37,555 bases of DNA from Lachnospiraceae bacterium. GTDB lineage: Bacteria > Bacillota > Clostridia > Lachnospirales > Lachnospiraceae. The first letter of the stretch is position 1; every line of letters begins with the position of its first letter. The stretch lies in assembly GCA_024692905.1 (NCBI GenBank), contig JAILLY010000020.1, positions 1 to 37,555 on the forward strand. Direction: 5' to 3'. Under the pieces are notes generated by a model, which saw only the letters and a program-made list of their open reading frames with translations, did no database searches and was not told the DNA's origin. A program made the position numbers and the translations under genes. Of this stretch, positions 36,090 through 37,555 are shown piece by piece.

Positions 36090-37555
36090 TTGTTTAGAGG
36101 TGTAAGCAGAAAAAGGTTCATACAGTGCATCATAAGCATGATCATCATAGCAGCCGTATTCACGACGACTGTCGCGGTTCTTGACCGTGTGCTCCTTATC
36201 AAGTCGGAGGACGGCATCGAGCAGATGAAGTCTTTTTATCTTCAGCCGGAAGGGACGGTCGATGCCCTGTTCGTTGGGAGTTCGCATATATTCTGTCATG
36301 TAAATACCGGGATACTGTGGGATGAATACGGTATTTCCGGCTATGATCTCGCGGGTGCCGAGCAGCCTTTCTGGAACAGTTATTATTATATAAAAGAGGC
36401 TTTAAGATATCAGACCCCCAAGGTTATAGTTCTCGATATAACAACTCCGGGAATAAGGCCTGTCGATATCCAGCCGGAGAACTGGTTTATAACCAATAAC
36501 TATGGCATCAGATACGGAAAGAACAGGTTTGACTCCATAAAGGCAAGTACCCTGAAACAGTCATTCCCGCGCCTTTTAGTTCCGCTTAATTCGACTCACG
36601 GAAGGTACGTTGATCTTACCGAGGAGGACTTCGTCGAGAATGACTGTTCCGTAAATTATAAGGGCTTTGATCCGAGGGAGACGATAGTTGCCTATGAAAC
36701 CCCTGATATATCGGGTGTTACAGAGCGGGGTGAACTGTCCGAGAAGGAAGAAGAGTACCTTCGGATGATCATAGATCTTGTTCAGGGTAACGGTATCCCG
36801 CTTCTTTTCATCTCATCGCCTTATGTGGTTACGGCCGATGAGCAGGCCAAGTATAATACGATATTTGATATAGCGGATGAATACGGTATCCCGTATCTTG
36901 ATTATAATAAGCTTTATGATGAGATGGGACTTGATTTTGAAACGGATATCGCAGAGGTACTTCACCTTAACCGAAGCGGTAACGGAAAGTTCACGAGACA
37001 TCTTGGAAAGTATCTTAAGGATAACTATGAACTTACGGATCATCGCGGGGACGATCGATATGTTTCATGGGATGCGGATGCGCTCATTCAGCGCCAGGAT
37101 AATCTTAAGTTTGATATAGAGCAGGCAGCCAAAAACGGAGACAGTGCTGAGTATCTTAAACTCCTTTCCAATGATAAATATGTCGTATTCTGCACGATAC
37201 CCGCAGGATACGGTGGATTGTCCGATGCTTCGCTCCTCCCGGCGATCGAAGGGCTCGGACTTAAGATGGATATGTTCAAGGAACTTGGAGCTTTTGTATT
37301 AAGGTCCGGCAAATGTGCTGCCCGCTCGTATGATAAGGATGTAAAGATGACAGTGGCCGATGGGGCAAGAAGGCTTGCCTTTGTACGGTATACGGATGAG
37401 AACTCCGATATGATGATGAATCTTGTCAGGGTGAACGGTATGAGGAACGGACAGAGCATGAAGGGATACGATAACTACAGCATGCCGCAGGACGGACTGA
37501 GTTTCTATGTTTATGATACTGTACTTGATCAGGCATTCGGGGGATATACGATACG
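36090..37555 (+). CDS. SGNH/DltD-like protein, partner of the MBOAT (partial, 3' end outside window)
   Basis: An open frame of at least 488 residues runs from TTG 36090 to the window end. TTG is chosen because GGAGG (36078-36082) lies seven bases before it and the next ATG would cut into the N-terminal span. One span (about 9-30) is followed by an SGNH-type fold: block I ALFVGSSHIFC (G63-S-S65-H66, probable Ser nucleophile S65), a mid-region PKVIVLDITTPG, NGIPLLFISSPY, and the final H292 in EVLHLNRSGNGKFT, where Glu stands three residues before His in place of the usual Asp. After about residue 310 comes a second domain (NDKYVVFCTIPAGYGG, GLSFYVYDTVLDQAFGGYTI) that resembles ILEI/FAM3-like modules; this is tentative. 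It probably completes O-acylation with the MBOAT protein. Confidence 0.75.
   Translation, partial: MFRGVSRKRFIQCIISMIIIAAVFTTTVAVLDRVLLIKSEDGIEQMKSFYLQPEGTVDALFVGSSHIFCHVNTGILWDEYGISGYDLAGAEQPFWNSYYYIKEALRYQTPKVIVLDITTPGIRPVDIQPENWFITNNYGIRYGKNRFDSIKASTLKQSFPRLLVPLNSTHGRYVDLTEEDFVENDCSVNYKGFDPRETIVAYETPDISGVTERGELSEKEEEYLRMIIDLVQGNGIPLLFISSPYVVTADEQAKYNTIFDIADEYGIPYLDYNKLYDEMGLDFETDIAEVLHLNRSGNGKFTRHLGKYLKDNYELTDHRGDDRYVSWDADALIQRQDNLKFDIEQAAKNGDSAEYLKLLSNDKYVVFCTIPAGYGGLSDASLLPAIEGLGLKMDMFKELGAFVLRSGKCAARSYDKDVKMTVADGARRLAFVRYTDENSDMMMNLVRVNGMRNGQSMKGYDNYSMPQDGLSFYVYDTVLDQAFGGYTI

Overview
The window looks like a chromosomal segment of an anaerobic Gram-positive Clostridia, most likely Lachnospiraceae. 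The signs are a type III glutamine synthetase, an AddAB recombination nuclease with an iron-sulfur AddB, groESL under a perfect CIRCE operator, strong AGGAGG-type ribosome sites, and several very hydrophobic glycan-type membrane proteins. This assignment is inferred from gene content; no rRNA, tRNA, CRISPR array, transposase or integrase was found.

Layout. Position 1-106 is the acidic, Pro/Thr/Glu-rich tail of a cut-off protein. Positions 172-1954 hold an AlaX-type tRNA-editing protein and an overlapping HAD phosphatase. A GT39-like membrane glycosyltransferase follows on the minus strand (2023-3621). From 3761 to 13104 runs a long plus-strand series: an unknown soluble protein, an HflK/HflC pair, an aminotransferase, a SAM methyltransferase with an odd His/Asp-rich insert, two unknown multi-pass membrane proteins, a HisC-like aminotransferase and a COG2426 small membrane protein. 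Type III glutamine synthetase has its own promoter (13139-13167) and is followed closely by addB and addA (15311-22394). Next come an ECF S-component-like protein, a large membrane protein with a PTPS-related type domain, and a protein with Met/Gly/Pro tandem repeats and one membrane span.

The heat-shock operon (promoter, CIRCE, groES, groEL) occupies 26667-28702. It ends in a very long hairpin terminator and a GC-rich repeat. Then come three genes that look like an inserted cassette: an XRE regulator with an unknown sensor half, a PIG-V-like mannosyltransferase, and a single-span extracytoplasmic protein. At 32080-32136, immediately after this cassette, the sequence encodes a second copy of a GroEL C-terminal tail. 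This suggests that about 3.4 kb was inserted at, or recombined into, the 3' end of a groEL gene. It is the most striking observation in the window.

The last part (32099-37555) has a minus-strand paralog of the 23030-25207 membrane protein, so the two paralogs lie inverted around groESL. A divergent pair follows: an MBOAT O-acyltransferase and an SGNH/DltD-like partner that starts with TTG and runs off the window. Together the PIG-V, GT39-like, PTPS-related, MBOAT and SGNH genes point to synthesis and acylation of a cell-surface glycan.

No intergenic gap exceeds about 260 bases. Membrane-span positions, promoters and transcription starts were read by eye and not computed.
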